Below, piece by piece: positions 51,946 through 63,180 of a stretch of 64,000 nucleotides of DNA. Each line of letters starts with the position of its first letter. Within the stretch, counting starts at the first letter, position 1. A model generated the notes under the pieces. It was given only the letters and a program-made list of their open reading frames with translations, had not been told where the DNA came from and did no database searches. This DNA is from Chlorokybus atmophyticus (taxonomy: Eukaryota; Streptophyta; Chlorokybophyceae; Chlorokybales; Chlorokybaceae): the NCBI GenBank assembly GCA_009103225.1, contig RHPI01001559.1, forward strand, positions 85,744 to 149,743, in the 5' to 3' direction. The position numbers and the translations under genes were made by a program.

Positions 51946-54658
51946 TCATTGCTCGGTACTCCTCCTGCCACCTGAAGCACACAAAAAGACGACAATTATA
52001 TGAGGGAGGTAGGCTGCAGGCAGAGGTGGGTTATCTACCGTGTCAACCACAACCCCGCATGAGATGGCGGAAACAAAATCAACACCACACCTGCCAATGT
52101 TGGAGGGTCAGCAAGGAAGTCGCCGTCATCCTCAGCGCCGACGACTCGTCGCTGTGCCTTGCCATTTGCGCCGTTTGGCACTGGCATCCTGCGCGCGTCC
52201 ATCTCCTCAGCTTCCTCCTCATCCACATTCCCACGTCGTGCCCACAGCATGTTGGGTTCTTGACTTGTGTTCCTCTGCACTGCGACATCGCTGCTTGCAG
52301 GATCCATGCCGGTATCGTCATCTTTCCTCCGCCACAGCACGCTCGAATTGGATGGGGCAACGGCTGTTGTGTCCAACATCGCGGGTGCCTGGCGGCGCCT
52401 CCGCACTGTACTCAACTGTGGTGACCCCACGCCTTCAACCTGCAAATGTACCCAACGTGTGGCACAACAAGGACATGCAAATATAAGAGGAACAATGTCA
52501 ACACCGGCTGACAATGCACCCTTGTTGTGCGTGCACGTGCGCCTCGATCCGCATTGCAGTACACGCATGTGCGCACGAGGACGCATATACTGTGGTCATG
52601 TGCATGGAGCATGCACATCACCACATACATATGCCACAACTCACATGTTCACGCACATCGCACAGGACAAGTTGACACTCAACGCACGCACGCACCAACA
52701 CTACACAGATGCATAGAGTACCTCAGCGCTTCCTGCAGTCGATGGCGTGTAGATGGAAGAACCCGCGGCACTTCTCTCCGAGTTAGACGACCGCGCCTGA
52801 CTCAACAATCGTTCTTCTTCCACTTCCTCCTCTTCCTCTTCCTCCTCCTCATCAACTGATTGGTTGATGCGCTCGCTGTTACGCCTGAACCAGAAAGTGA
52901 ACGCCGCAATGCCGCCCGCCACGGCCGCCGACAGCGCAGCCAGCTGGCCAATCATCATCGGCATCGCAGGTATCTGCATCCTGCTGAGAGCGCCAAACAG
53001 TTTGCTACTTGCGCTGGTCAGCGCGCCTTGCAGGGAAAACTGATCTGTGGTTGTGTCATCGCCAGAAGGAGACATCACTCTGTCGGCTTTAGGTCGAGTA
53101 TCTGTACAACGTTGAGGAGTTTGAACAATGTTGGAAGAACAACAACAAGAAAACAAAACAAAAGATGTCTGTTGGCATGAAAGTGTGCTGTTTGTAACGA
53201 TATTCAAGCAACAGACACATAAGCACGTGTGCAAAGGTTGCTACTTATGAATACCAACAGTCACTACAACAAATCCTGCTTGCTATGAGGTAAACCCACA
53301 AGTGCCTTGCGTAAGGAACATCAAGTCACAGGTATATACAGGCAGACATTCCCACATTGCCCATGCAAACAAAACAATAGGAGACAAGCCTGCTGAGACT
53401 CGCACCTTCACTAATGAACTTCCTTTCAGCTTCGATACCGCGACCACTGAATAATGCCGTGTCCGTGGGCGTTTCATCATCGCCAGCTGGCAAGCTGCGC
53501 TGTCCCGCTTGCCTCCGCAGCTGCTGCTCACGGTTTAGTTTGTAGTAGTCATCCCTGTTGACTGCCTTCCCAGGAGAAAGGGCAGCAGATGCAGCATCGG
53601 TTGGCGATGAGGATGATGATGTTGTTGCTGTCTCAACCCTGGCAGCTGCCTGCATGCGCTCCAGAAGAGATAGCAGCTCGTCTGTGCTCATGCCTTTAAC
53701 CCTGACAGACACACACGCGCCCACATCGCAGCTGTCAGTGAAGAAGGCTCCCGCACACAAACACAAGCCTGTTTAGCTATGGTTCCTGGCGCATGTGCAC
53801 GGATCACAATAACAAGCTAACCAAGCATGTATGTGGATGGTTTGGTTGCTGTAGCAAATGTTACCTTGTGGACAGCTCTTTGATAACCAATTCCTCAACG
53901 GCCGCCGCCGCATTGGCATTTGACGCGTAGGTCGCATCTGCGAGCACTCTGCAATGCACAAGTTGTGAGCTGCGACTCTTTTGATAGCTTTTGTGTGCAA
54001 GTGCTTGTCTCTTCAAGTTGACCTTCGTAATGCTGTATAGTGACTGATGTGACGGACAGGCTCATGGTTATTGCTGGCTGTGTACGTATTCACATGCTGG
54101 TTTGCAAGCAAGCAAAGAGGGCAGGGAGCAACTTGTGGTTGACTGCAGCCTGCATTGTCAGCAAACAACAGCTGCAGCACAACAACAGGCAGACAGCTCT
54201 AACAAAGCATGGCATGCAGGTGAACAGAAAACAGGCAGATTGGAAAGGCCTAAATTAGGCAAGCTACAGATAATCACGCAAGCCTGCCTGTGTGGAAACA
54301 GCGTGGCGCCGGCGACCAGCAACGCAGCCGCAGCTGCTGCGGCGCTCCGCTTTCCTTTAACAGCTGGCGATTCGGCAGCATCAACAGCTTTGTGTGAATC
54401 ATGGCTGCAGCTGCAGCAAGCAGACAACCACAGCTGCTGCTGCTGCTGCTGCTGCTTCTTGCTTTGCGGCCCCTTACGCCGCTCAAGCTCCGGGTTCAGC
54501 ACCAGCAGCAGCGTCTTCTGCTTGCTGCTGCTGCTGCTGCTGCTACTGGCCGCCGACGCAGAGGCGGTGTAGCTGCTCCGTCTCCTCTCCGCCGCCGCCG
54601 CCACCCCCACCCCCACCCCCACCCCTACCGCCCCCGCCGCCGCCGCCGCCGCCGCCAT
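51946..54658 (-). CDS. Unknown protein, predicted membrane-anchored
   Basis: I do not recognise the family. Six exons fit in phase on the minus strand (54288-54658, 53865-53948, 53406-53701, 52722-53101, 52091-52439, 51946-51971) to about 501 residues. The N-terminus is Ala/Gly/Val-repetitive (residues 1-25), followed by Ser and Gln runs encoded by AGC/CAG repeats and an Ala-rich hydrophobic stretch (ALLVAGATLF). The middle has a conserved-looking MSTDELLSLLERMQAA helix and a DDYYKLNREQQLRRQ helix. One clear membrane span follows (MMIGQLAALSAAVAGGIAAF), then RRN and a Glu run. The C-terminal half is polar with two LW.RR motifs (VLWRRKDDD and MLWARRGN). Exon 1 needs a GC donor (AG/GCAGGC). The last exon, only 26 bp, is the weakest part. 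The gene shares a very short promoter with the epimerase, which says little about function. Confidence 0.6.
54595..54657. repeat. GGC and GGGGGT trinucleotide/hexamer repeats in a coding start
   Basis: The first 21 codons of the minus-strand gene are made of GCG/GGT/GTG repeats. Poly-AGC at 54429-54455 and 54522-54545 encodes its Ser and Gln runs. Such tracts are slippage-prone and could vary in length between strains. Confidence 0.85.
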
Positions 54659-54702
54659 GCTGAGCGAAGAGCAGTGAGCTTAGCGGTAAGCACACCTGCG
54701 CT
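54659..54702. promoter_or_regulatory. 44-bp gap between divergent start codons
   Basis: Start codons of the minus-strand unknown gene (54658) and the plus-strand epimerase (54703) are separated by 44 bp. Either transcription starts lie inside each other's coding DNA, or one gene has an upstream non-coding exon; GGTAAGC at 54685 would suit a donor for the latter. Confidence 0.55.
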
Positions 54703-57657
54703 ATGCTCATGCTTGTGCCTGTGGCCATGGCGGCGGTGGTAGTGGCGGCGGGCGAGGCGGTGAGGGTTGGGGCAGAGGCGCGGAGATGGTCGGGCGAGGG
54801 ATGTCGTGGAGGACAGCTGCAACGACCACGACAATGTCGTCGTGGGCGAGCCGCAGCGGGTGTGACGGTCAGGTGCGACGTCCGGGGCAGCATCCTCGTC
54901 ACGGGCGGCGCTGGCTTCATCGGCAGCCATGTAAGCATAACCAAAGGCAGGCAGCTGCCTTTCGCAAGACTTGTAAAGCAACAATGCATGCATACATTGC
55001 AAACGTAAAGGCTCCGCCAAGTTAGAGTGTTGCTACGTTGAGACAACGCTACCTACTGTTGTTCTCGTGCATGTGCATGTGCGGATGCGTGTTGAGTCAA
55101 CTACATCCAGAAGTGTTGTACATGCATACACTCAGCAGCAATGCACCTTACCAGTGTATATGGGTTTTGTTGTCTGCGTTGGAGGGGGTTCGCTCACTCT
55201 GACGCAGCATCGACAGTAACGCATGCAACTGCCAAGTTCGTGTTTGTCGTTATGTAACAACAAACACAAACTCAGCAACATATACACCAAACTCCTTATA
55301 TTTCCAACTTTTGGCATTGCCCCATTGTTAGGTTGCAGAGGCGCTGGCGCTGAGAGGCGAATCAGTTGTGGCAGTGGACAGCTTTGTCGATAGCTACAGC
55401 CTCGAGCTCAAGCGCGCGAACGTAGAGTTGCTGAGAAAACAGGGAGTGCGCTTCATTCAAGCGGACATATGTAAGCATGCTGCTGCTTTCACATGCAGCT
55501 CAGTGCAGGGCCTACATGCACACGCACACATGCGCGCACGCATGGCCTTCTGCAATGCCAGCATGTCTGCTGAAGGCGCGTGCTCTGCTCATGGCATGGA
55601 GCTGAGCTGAAGTAACAATCTCCAATATCAAAACCAAGCAGCCCCACATCTGAAACCATGTGAATTGCTGCATACAGAACATGATGCATCGCAGACACAA
55701 GCTACTGCACGTTCATGGTCTCCATGTGGTCAAACTCATCTCTTTGGTGTGGGACTCACGATGTCATGCAGCTTGTTGGTGCAATCCGCACATGCATGCA
55801 CCCCACACTAGGCACGCAACGGCACAATACTTGCAACAGTACAGCACACATGGCATGCCTGTTTGCAGGTGACAGGGATGCTATGAGAGCTGTGGTTGAA
55901 GAGAACAAAGTCTCACGTGTGTGCCACATGGCGGCGAGGGCGGGCGTGAGGGCATCTCTTGTCGACCCCGCAGCGTATGTCCGCGCCAACATCGAGGGCA
56001 CTGCCGTCCTCCTTGACGTTGCCCGCAACTGCGACAACGTGGTTGTGGCCTCCAGCAGCAGCGTGTACGGAAATCACAGCGCCGATAGGCCGTCCGTGGA
56101 GCCCGACGCTGACACAGCGGTCCAGGTATGTGCGTGTGCGTGCGCGTGGGCGTTCGTGCTCGAATGCGTGCTTGTTGAGTGCACCTGCATGTCGTTGAAC
56201 GCTATGCAAGTGCTTATCACATTGTGGCATGCATGACTACGTACTGTGTTAGTGTCATCGCGTCTGTGTTGCCATGGTAGCAACATGACAATGACAGGAG
56301 CATACGTGACTGGCCTACAGCATGTGCATGACGTCGTTGGCAAGCACAGTTGGGTATGCAATGGTTGAAACAATACTTGCGCTTGTGCCTGTCCGCTGTG
56401 ATATGAGACTGTTGCAGTGATGCGTGCAGGCGAGTCCGTATGCCGCATCGAAGCGCGCCATGGAGGTCATGGCGGCGGCAGTCCACAACGTGTGGTCATT
56501 GCCCATCTCAGTGAGCTACATGTTCTCTATGCTACATGCTTCAGCTCGTTGACACACGTTCACGTTGTTCTTATAGTATTCAAAGGAATCGTTCGTGTCC
56601 CCTGCAGGTGCTGAGGTTCTTCACTGTCTACGGGCCGCGAGGCCGTCCGGACATGGCGCCTTACATATTCATGGACAAGATATCAAGAGGACAAATGATA
56701 TACCGGTTCGGGGATGGCACAAGCTCCAGGGATTACACGTAAGCGTTGCGTGCATACACAAGTTGACTCACATGTGGTGGAATGATCATAGCACCTGCGT
56801 GTCGACATGAGGGACACGCACATGCATGTGCGTGACCCTCATGTCGACACGCACAGCCGGGGCACTGCAGGTATGTTGGTGATGTAGTGGCTGGCGTGTT
56901 GGCAGCTCTGGACAAGCCTTTGGGTTATGAGGTACGACTCATACACATACAGTGTCATGTCAAGTTGGTAAACAATTGCCTGTTTGTGTTGTCCATATTA
57001 TCCTGTTGTTGTCTTCAACAGGCATTCAATATCGGGGCACACAGCCCAGTGACTCTTTCTGAATTTATTGAGGCTGTTGAAGCTGCTGTGGGCCAGAAGG
57101 CTGACATCTTGCAGAAGCCGCCGCAAGTGGGTGATGTGATTGCCACTTGGGCTGACATCACCAAAGCAAACGCCCTGCTTGGTTACTTGCCAAAGGTATG
57201 GTTTTTCAATGACTGTTCCTCAGTTGTGTAAGCGTGCGTGATGTGCGCATGCATGCACAACAGAGCTGCGCGCAGTTGTCGTTATAACTATGTTTGCAAC
57301 TCACCAATCGCTGCTTTGCATCTTAGCATGATGTTGTTTGATATTAATCACACCACCTCCAAGCTGCACTGCAAACAACTCAGATTGACCTTCATTGGCT
57401 CCTCACGGTTGTGCGTGTGAAGAGTGTTTGTGTTGAACTTTCTCTTGGCTCGCTTTGCTTGCTTGACGTGTCTGTGGTAAGTTGACTAGCCAGTAGTAGT
57501 GTGGTAAGTTGAGTAGTACTAATAGCCAGTAGTAGGTTGAGTAGCCACAATGACTTGGGTTGATGCTGCGCAGGTCAACCTTAAGCAGGGACTGCAAGCA
57601 ACGGCTGAGTGGTACAAGAGCTCACAACTGGTGCATGCAAAGTCGGCAGTGCGATGA
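54703..57657 (+). CDS. NAD-dependent nucleotide-sugar epimerase, UDP-glucuronate 4-epimerase-like
   Basis: Short-chain dehydrogenase/reductase of the extended type. It probably interconverts UDP-glucuronate and UDP-galacturonate for cell-wall or surface polysaccharides. Eight exons join in phase: 54703-54930, 55332-55470, 55869-56125, 56430-56510, 56608-56738, 56871-56931, 57022-57195 and 57574-57657, for 384 residues. Visible features are the Rossmann motif [11 protein letters not shown], the acidic VDSFVDSYS after beta-2, [12 protein letters not shown], the SSSSVYGN strand, and the catalytic YAASK (Y-x3-K). [17 protein letters not shown] is typical of GAE-like enzymes, and RDYTYV is followed by AFNIG. 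The first about 50 residues are hydrophobic then Arg-rich, perhaps an N-terminal anchor or transit region as in plant GAEs; an internal Met could be the true start. TGTAA at 57785, about 128 nt after the stop, may be the poly(A) signal. Confidence 0.88.
56797..56852. repeat. 28-bp cruciform palindrome, no loop, one mismatch
   Basis: Arms 56797-56824 and 56825-56852 abut directly and pair except for one position. In the intron between exons 5 and 6 of the epimerase, ending 18 bp before the 3' splice site. Confidence 0.95.
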
Positions 57658-58400
57658 CATACCTCCCTGAGGTGTGTTGCCTTGCGTCTGACTTCTGCCC
57701 ATCTGGTGCATGGCAAGTTGCATCAGAGTCTGCAGTTAATTCTGCAAGAAGGGGCTTTGCCCTTCCTTTTTGAGATGTACCCTGTGTAACGTGCAGCGCA
57801 TTGATGGGGAGCCCACTGATAAACAAGCTGCATGAGCCAGAGCTGACGTCTTTTCAAATTGGACATGTGTCCAACCACTCAGCAATAGCAACAAGTGGTG
57901 TCATGGCTCTTCTTGGAGGATGCAAGCCTGCGCTTGATTGGCATAGCCAAATCAGATGACACTGATACATGCGTCACATGAACTTCGATGAAGTTCGATG
58001 GTTGCGCATGGTCTTAAACAAACCATTGTCTTGCTTAAACGGATGCTTGTCTCACATGGTTGCGTTTGTGACAACCCAACCACTACAAATGCAAACAGTC
58101 AGATTGAGAGTAGATGTATAAGCAAAGGCTTAGTGGTATATTAACCGTTGATAATGGTGCGACACCAATAATATATCAACATATCATACTTGTAAACATC
58201 TTTGCGCGTGCGCAGAGGGCGGGGGGNGCACGCGGGGGGGCATGCTTTCTTGTATGGCATCGCATTGGAAATACATGTGTCGTGAGAAAAAACCTGAGTT
58301 GTTGGGTTAATGTGATTCTCTCAGTCCTGTGTCGTGTAAATACGTCAATCAATGTATGTACATGTTGAACGATAGTAGGAGTTACATACGTTGGACTAAC
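57658..58400. other. Intergenic region between epimerase and retroelement
   Basis: Contains the epimerase 3' untranslated region. A single N at 58227 lies within a G-rich run, a small sequencing ambiguity. No gene seen. Confidence 0.5.
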
Positions 58401-59230
58401 AAGCAACTCAGCTGTTGAGCGATAAAATCAGCACGCACAGGCGACGACACGTGCGAAACCAGTCGAGAAGTTGCTGCACAGGACAGACATTTTGGCATGT
58501 GGGGTGTCTCCCCTCGAGCATGTGTCGTACATCCCCTTTGTTGATAGTGAGGCTGGCAGGAAGGCATGGCAGCGTTGGGCACAAGAGCGTGAAAAGTTTA
58601 AATTCAAGTTTGGGGAACAAAGTCACCTAAAGGTTTGTCACCTGATGGTGTGCCACGCTCACGCAATTCATTTCATCGTGCACGCATGGCTATTTGCGAC
58701 CGTGCAATCACTTTTTGACCACCACGTTCACTTGCTTTGCCTGTGCATTGGCACCGTGGCATAGACAGCGTGCATTTGGTTATCGTAACTACAACCGGTG
58801 CATTTTGCACTTGGCTAACCTCATGCAAGCCCGTAAGTTTCTCTACTAAATGCTGTTTGCATACCAGCCCAAATACTTGCTGCGTATGCTAACCGTGTTG
58901 AATAATTCAGCTCCCGCAGACTTGGTTATTCTACCACGTCTTCATCCTGATCTGCTGGGTGTGTTGAAGAGAGCGCTTGCAAACCACCCCAAAACCTAAC
59001 CTAAGACAAAAAGACGCATGTTTGTGACTTGCAAGTTTCTAAACCCCATGGCTGATTTTAAGTTGTTGAACTTGCAGCAGATCCTCACAGCACCAGCAGT
59101 GCCAGATGCCATCCCACCGCAACTGCGCAGCTCCTGCTGTGATCCGCTCTTAGTTTGGATGTATAACCGAACACTTAGGCAAGGCTTCATTTACAGAACC
59201 TCCATGGCCCATGTTACAATTTGGGATACT

Positions 59231-59298
59231 TTGTGACAGACTTCACTCATGGTAACGTCTTTTGCTACCATAGCCTAATGGTCGGAGCCCAATCGTTA
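59231..59298 (+). repeat. 68-bp direct repeat, copy 1, with tRNA-like A and B boxes
   Basis: Matches 59655-59722 at about 60 of 68 positions, mostly differing by transitions. Contains TAGCCTAATGGTCGG (59271-59285), like a pol III A box. GTTCAACTCC at 59337-59346, 66 bp on, fits a B box. Possibly a tRNA-derived (SINE-like) or element-terminal segment. Confidence 0.6.
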
Positions 59299-59404
59299 GA
59301 GAGTGACATGTTACAATGGTATTGGAGCATGACAATGTTCAACTCCCGTAGGGGACTGCCAGTGAGGCAGATTATAGGGCAAAACATTTTGGGCGGCTTA
59401 TCCT

Positions 59405-59600
59405 AGGCTGGGCGCAGGTTCGCAACCTGCGCCCCAAGCCAGTTTTACCTATAGCCGCGTGAGAGCGGTCGCGCCATGAGAATGGCCGCTGCAGTTTGGT
59501 CGGTTATGACCATTTGTAGGCCGGATCAAAAAGGCCGCCGACGGACCGGTCGTGGTATAGCCGTGACCACGGCGATATGGGCTAGTAAGTGCCTCATTGG
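59405..59600. other. GC-rich structured block inside the retroelement
   Basis: Contains a perfect 11-bp hairpin (59410-59420 / 59424-59434, loop CGC) extended by an outer GGCT/AGCC pair, plus several GGCC-, GCGG- and CCGTG-type complementary words up to 59575. It has no open frame. It interrupts the coding remnants and may be a folded RNA. I checked by eye for a hammerhead core (CUGAUGA...GAAA) and did not see one. Confidence 0.4.
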
Positions 59601-59654
59601 ATAATTGGGAACACGTGGGTTAAATTGGGGAGGAATGTCACGATGTGGCATAGA

Positions 59655-59722
59655 TTGTGACAGACCTCACTCATGGTAGCGTCTTGTGCTACCACAGCCT
59701 AGTGGTCAGAGCCCACTTGTTA
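59655..59722 (+). repeat. 68-bp direct repeat, copy 2
   Basis: Second copy of 59231-59298, 424 bp downstream, immediately before the reverse-transcriptase remnant. The A-box-like CAGCCTAGTGGTCAG is retained. The B-box-like sequence is not clearly present. Confidence 0.6.
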
Positions 59723-61386
59723 CAGCCATGTCAACAACAAATGCGCAGCAACAACATCTGCTGGACAACCCATGCTCATGCCAATCGCCTCCATTAGTGC
59801 AGTTCATGCATGCTCAGTTGCTGCATGTCAAGTCTTGTAATCTAGCATTTGTGGAGACACTCACATTGCAGCAACTACTGCAATGTGGGGTTAAATTTAG
59901 ACCCGTTAGTGTTGCAACAATCAATGCTTGCCTAGCGGCTTTACCTGAAGCTGGTGTTGGCTTCTTCAATGGCCTGCGCATAAGCATCTACGCATGCAGG
60001 CGTAGATGCTTATGCGCAGGCCATTAAAGAAGCCAAGCACTAGCCTGGTCTACTGCGTGGGTAACCGAGGTTCGAAGGTTACTGTCGGAGCAGGTGCAAT
60101 CCGTACAGCCAGCACCACCAGAGCTGCAGCTGGGGACAGGTTATCATGCCATCATGCGCCATCTGCAGCAAGCTTTTATAATAACTAAGACGGACAAGGC
60201 CGCTAACGTGTTTGCATTTGTTTGCAAGCATGACTATCTGATTGCCTGTCTTGACAAACGAATTAGCAATTAACACTTACCAACTGCTGTTGGACAATGC
60301 GGACACTATTGTGCAGAGACACAAGAACTTTAACTGGGTGCATGCGTTCGTGTCTGTATGCAAGGGGGCAGCCCAAACTGCCACACCGAGAGTCTACATG
60401 ACTTTGAAATTGCACAAGACACCTAAGCTGCGAGTTATTGCCGCAGCACATGTTACCCTTGCTAACCAAAATGATATGTCACTCTGACGTGTCTATTGGT
60501 TAATATTGGTATACAACTGTTTGGCACCAATCACTGACCAGCTGTGGAAATTTGCTGGCCAGGACCAGCTGGCGAGGCAGTCAGTGGGTGTTGCAAGACT
60601 CCTCCGGAGTGTGACGGTTTGTAATGCTGGCTCATGGCATTCAACACAACTCATACGGCACAACAAAAGCGTGAGCTAGTGCATTTAGCAATGTATGACT
60701 TTACGACGCTGTACACAGCCATACATTATAATGTGTTGTTGCAGCGTATGCATGCTGTGGTGACAGCTGCATGTGGCCATATGCATCTCATCGTGCCATC
60801 ACGCTACATATCACTGTACTCAATGGCAAAGTCAATCACAGGTGGGCAGTGGGCACGGTGAACGTGGCCGAGGGGAGGACCAATTAATCACGCTAAATTT
60901 GCTGCGTGTGTTGTTGTCATATGTGCTACGTAACCCCTGTGTGCGCACTGCATTTGACAGGTTACACAAGCAGGTGATAGGTGTCCCTATAGGCAACAAC
61001 GCGGAGGCTTCAAGCTAATAAGTTATCTTGCTAACAACCTGTTGGGCTCCTTTGAGTTGAATTGGCTACGTTTCCTCAAGCCACTTGTAATAAGGCTAGT
61101 ATTTAAGCAATATGCAGCTGGGATTGCGCGTTACATTCATGATTTGCTTGTGGCTGCGTTGCCGGACTTTGACAAGGTCATGTACAAGTCAGACGAGGCA
61201 TTAACAAGTGGCATGTACCCACAGGATATGCTCACACTCAGCGTGACTGCACAGGGGGTAGAGGTTTTATTGGATATGCTCATTTTTCAAACACACGATG
61301 TGGGAGCGTGTACCACGTTATACATCAAGCTACGAGAGCCTCAGCTTCAGGGAATTCCAGTGTTACGCGCGCCACACCGGACTTGA
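59697..61386 (+). pseudogene. Penelope-like reverse transcriptase, broken
   Basis: RNA-dependent DNA polymerase of a Penelope-like element. Segments in order are an N-terminal block ending LLQCGVKFRP, then ITKTDKAANVFAFV near 60176. Then come MTLKLHKTPKLRVIAA near 60399, the palm MYDFTTLYTAIHYNVL near 60691, QVIGVPIGNNAE near 60970, and the catalytic motif ARYIHDLL near 61120 (YIDD expected). LLDMLIF..., TTLYIKLREPQ closes the domain. The order and the KLHK, FTTLYT and GVPIGNN motifs point to Penelope-like rather than LINE or LTR enzymes. Frameshifts near 60050, 60240 and 60640-60960, several stops, and Asp-to-His in the active site make it inactive. A hairpin (59959-60034) sits inside the coding sequence. 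Confidence 0.75.
59959..60034. repeat. 35-bp hairpin, one mismatch, 6-nt loop, within RT coding remnant
   Basis: Arms 59959-59993 and 60000-60034 pair with one mismatch around ATGCAG, and weaker pairing continues outward. It inserts an inverted copy of the preceding coding sequence (encoding the VGFFNGLRI end) and terminates the frame. Confidence 0.95.
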
Positions 61387-61639
61387 AACATTGCACGCAA
61401 TTGGCATTGCAATGTCAAGATGAATGTGATGGTTAGTCAATGCTTGCGGTTTATGAAATTGTGCACATATTGTGGGCATCATGCCCAAGTTTCTTGCAGG
61501 AGATGCACAGGTTATTGCAGGGCATGCGGAATGTGGTATAAAACAAAAGGGACCTCATCTCCAAGCTTGGAGTGCAGATCTGGACCAGGCCGGGGTATCA
61601 GTACAATTGCACGTATCGTAATTTGTTTCATTTAATTGC

Positions 61640-63180
61640 GTCGCATGTTTGATTACTCCATGCCTTGAGTAACGAACTGTAAGTCGCCCACAACAGGTAA
61701 GTGTGTGTGCTGAGTCGGCAAGGAGCACTCTGTTTTTTATTTGTGAACGTCACTGCATAAATCTTGCATGACTCAGGCTTAACGCTAATTGGCTACAGGC
61801 ATTTGTGTAGTGCCCGTTGCACTGCGCAGGGGGAATAACAGTGGCGACAACATCAGAAGCAAGCAGGGATGCTGGCTTCACTGCATAGTTGTCGTTGTCT
61901 TGCTCTGTGGTTGCGCTTATGTCTCACCTCGAGGTGGGAAGGGAGAGGACAAGAAAGACCTTTCCTGTCCTCTCCCTTCTCCTCTTTTGTGCTGCTCAGG
62001 TATACTTGAGCAAAAACCTTCAGCCGACCTATCTGACTGCCTGCCTGTCAACATTGCACATAGCCCCAGCCCCGTAGTTTAAGTGTAGGTTGTGCATTTT
62101 GGTTGGCCAATTGTTGGGTTTGTGCTGGATTTTATTGCTTAAGGTTTGCTTGTGCTTATGCCTCAGCTTCAATCTTATAACCCATGTGTCCAGTGATTTG
62201 GTTTCTTTGTGAAAAACACCCGATTTTGATGTGTATTACTATCGCTAACAACTACTTATGCTTAGGACATGTTGAACTTATCAGCGGGTTTTTTACGTAT
62301 ATTCCCCCGCATGTTACGTTGTTCGTGAGTCGGACATTTGACGCATACGATCAATAAAAATTAGCAATAGCATATGAATAAATATGTGAAACCCGTATCG
62401 ATGCACATAATTTACAATTATGCTGACTGTTCAATGATACTGTTCCCACAACCGATCACGTTGAGTCGTGCTGACTTTGCGACGCTCGCGTATCATGTTT
62501 TATTTATATTATGATATAAACAATAATCAAGCATTATGCATAGCAATCGTAGTCTCATCAATACAACTTTGGCTTTGAGTTTTAAAACTATTGTTTTTCC
62601 ATAAGTATTAAGCAATTATTTCATATCATTTTACGAAAAGCATATCGTATTTGAATGGATGATGTGCACTGTATCTTTATAGAAATTACAGCATTCGGAA
62701 TGCCAACTTGGTTTCAATCACTTCCAGCACCTAGCCGGATGTCGCAATTCGTTGACGAAGTAATGCTTCAATCATTTGCAGTGCAAGATTTGGTTAACCA
62801 CAGGACTCCTGTGACAGGAAACCTCAGTTCTTCTAGAACCGCCTGCCGTCGGTTTCGGATTTAGCTGCTCTGACGCCTGTGCGTGCGATCGTAAACTGTT
62901 ATTTTTAGAACCGCACACGTGACCCTCCACGTCGGCAAAGCCAGCGTGCGGCGGAGTGTGCTGAATCGGCACCGACCCATTAAGGCCACATCTCCGATAA
63001 ACATATTAAGCAGGGTGACCAAATAACCGGTATCAACGTTGACTACCGGTAGTCACCTCCAATATCGTCATTTGGCACCAGTCTGTGAGTCACTTTTGCG
63101 TTGATATCGGCGCGGCTGTCCTGTGTTGTGCTTGGTTAGGTTGCTTTACCTGCTTCATGCCTTTGTGGTGTGGAGCCGCG
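61640..63180. other. Gene-free region, partly AT-rich
   Basis: 62100-62660 is AT-rich without coding signal. Contains the hairpin 61938-61979. The last 150 bp before 63181 should hold the promoter of the partial gene. Confidence 0.55.
61938..61979. repeat. 19-bp hairpin, one mismatch, 4-nt loop
   Basis: Arms 61938-61956 and 61961-61979 pair around GACC. Purine-rich left arm, pyrimidine-rich right arm. Confidence 0.92.

Larger units (their letters stand above)
58400..61640 (+). mobile_element. Decayed Penelope-like retroelement
   Basis: A plus-strand retroelement whose polymerase fits the Penelope-like class (see the pseudogene entry). Upstream coding-like pieces are GRKAWQRWAQEREKFKFKFG near 58560, a YRNYNRCILHLANLMQA stretch near 58785, and LVILPRLHPDLL near 58925. 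These probably belong to the N-terminal region. Downstream, a Cys-rich stretch (CTYCGHHAQVSCRRC...CRAC) at 61450-61540 could be a zinc-binding end. Stops and frameshifts are frequent. Terminal repeats were not resolved, but two 68-bp direct repeats lie inside. Confidence 0.65.

Noticed and set aside
60055-60090. tRNA-like GGTTCGAA sequence near 60069
   Set aside because: Resembles a T-arm but no acceptor or anticodon arms fold around it; it lies in retroelement coding remnant.
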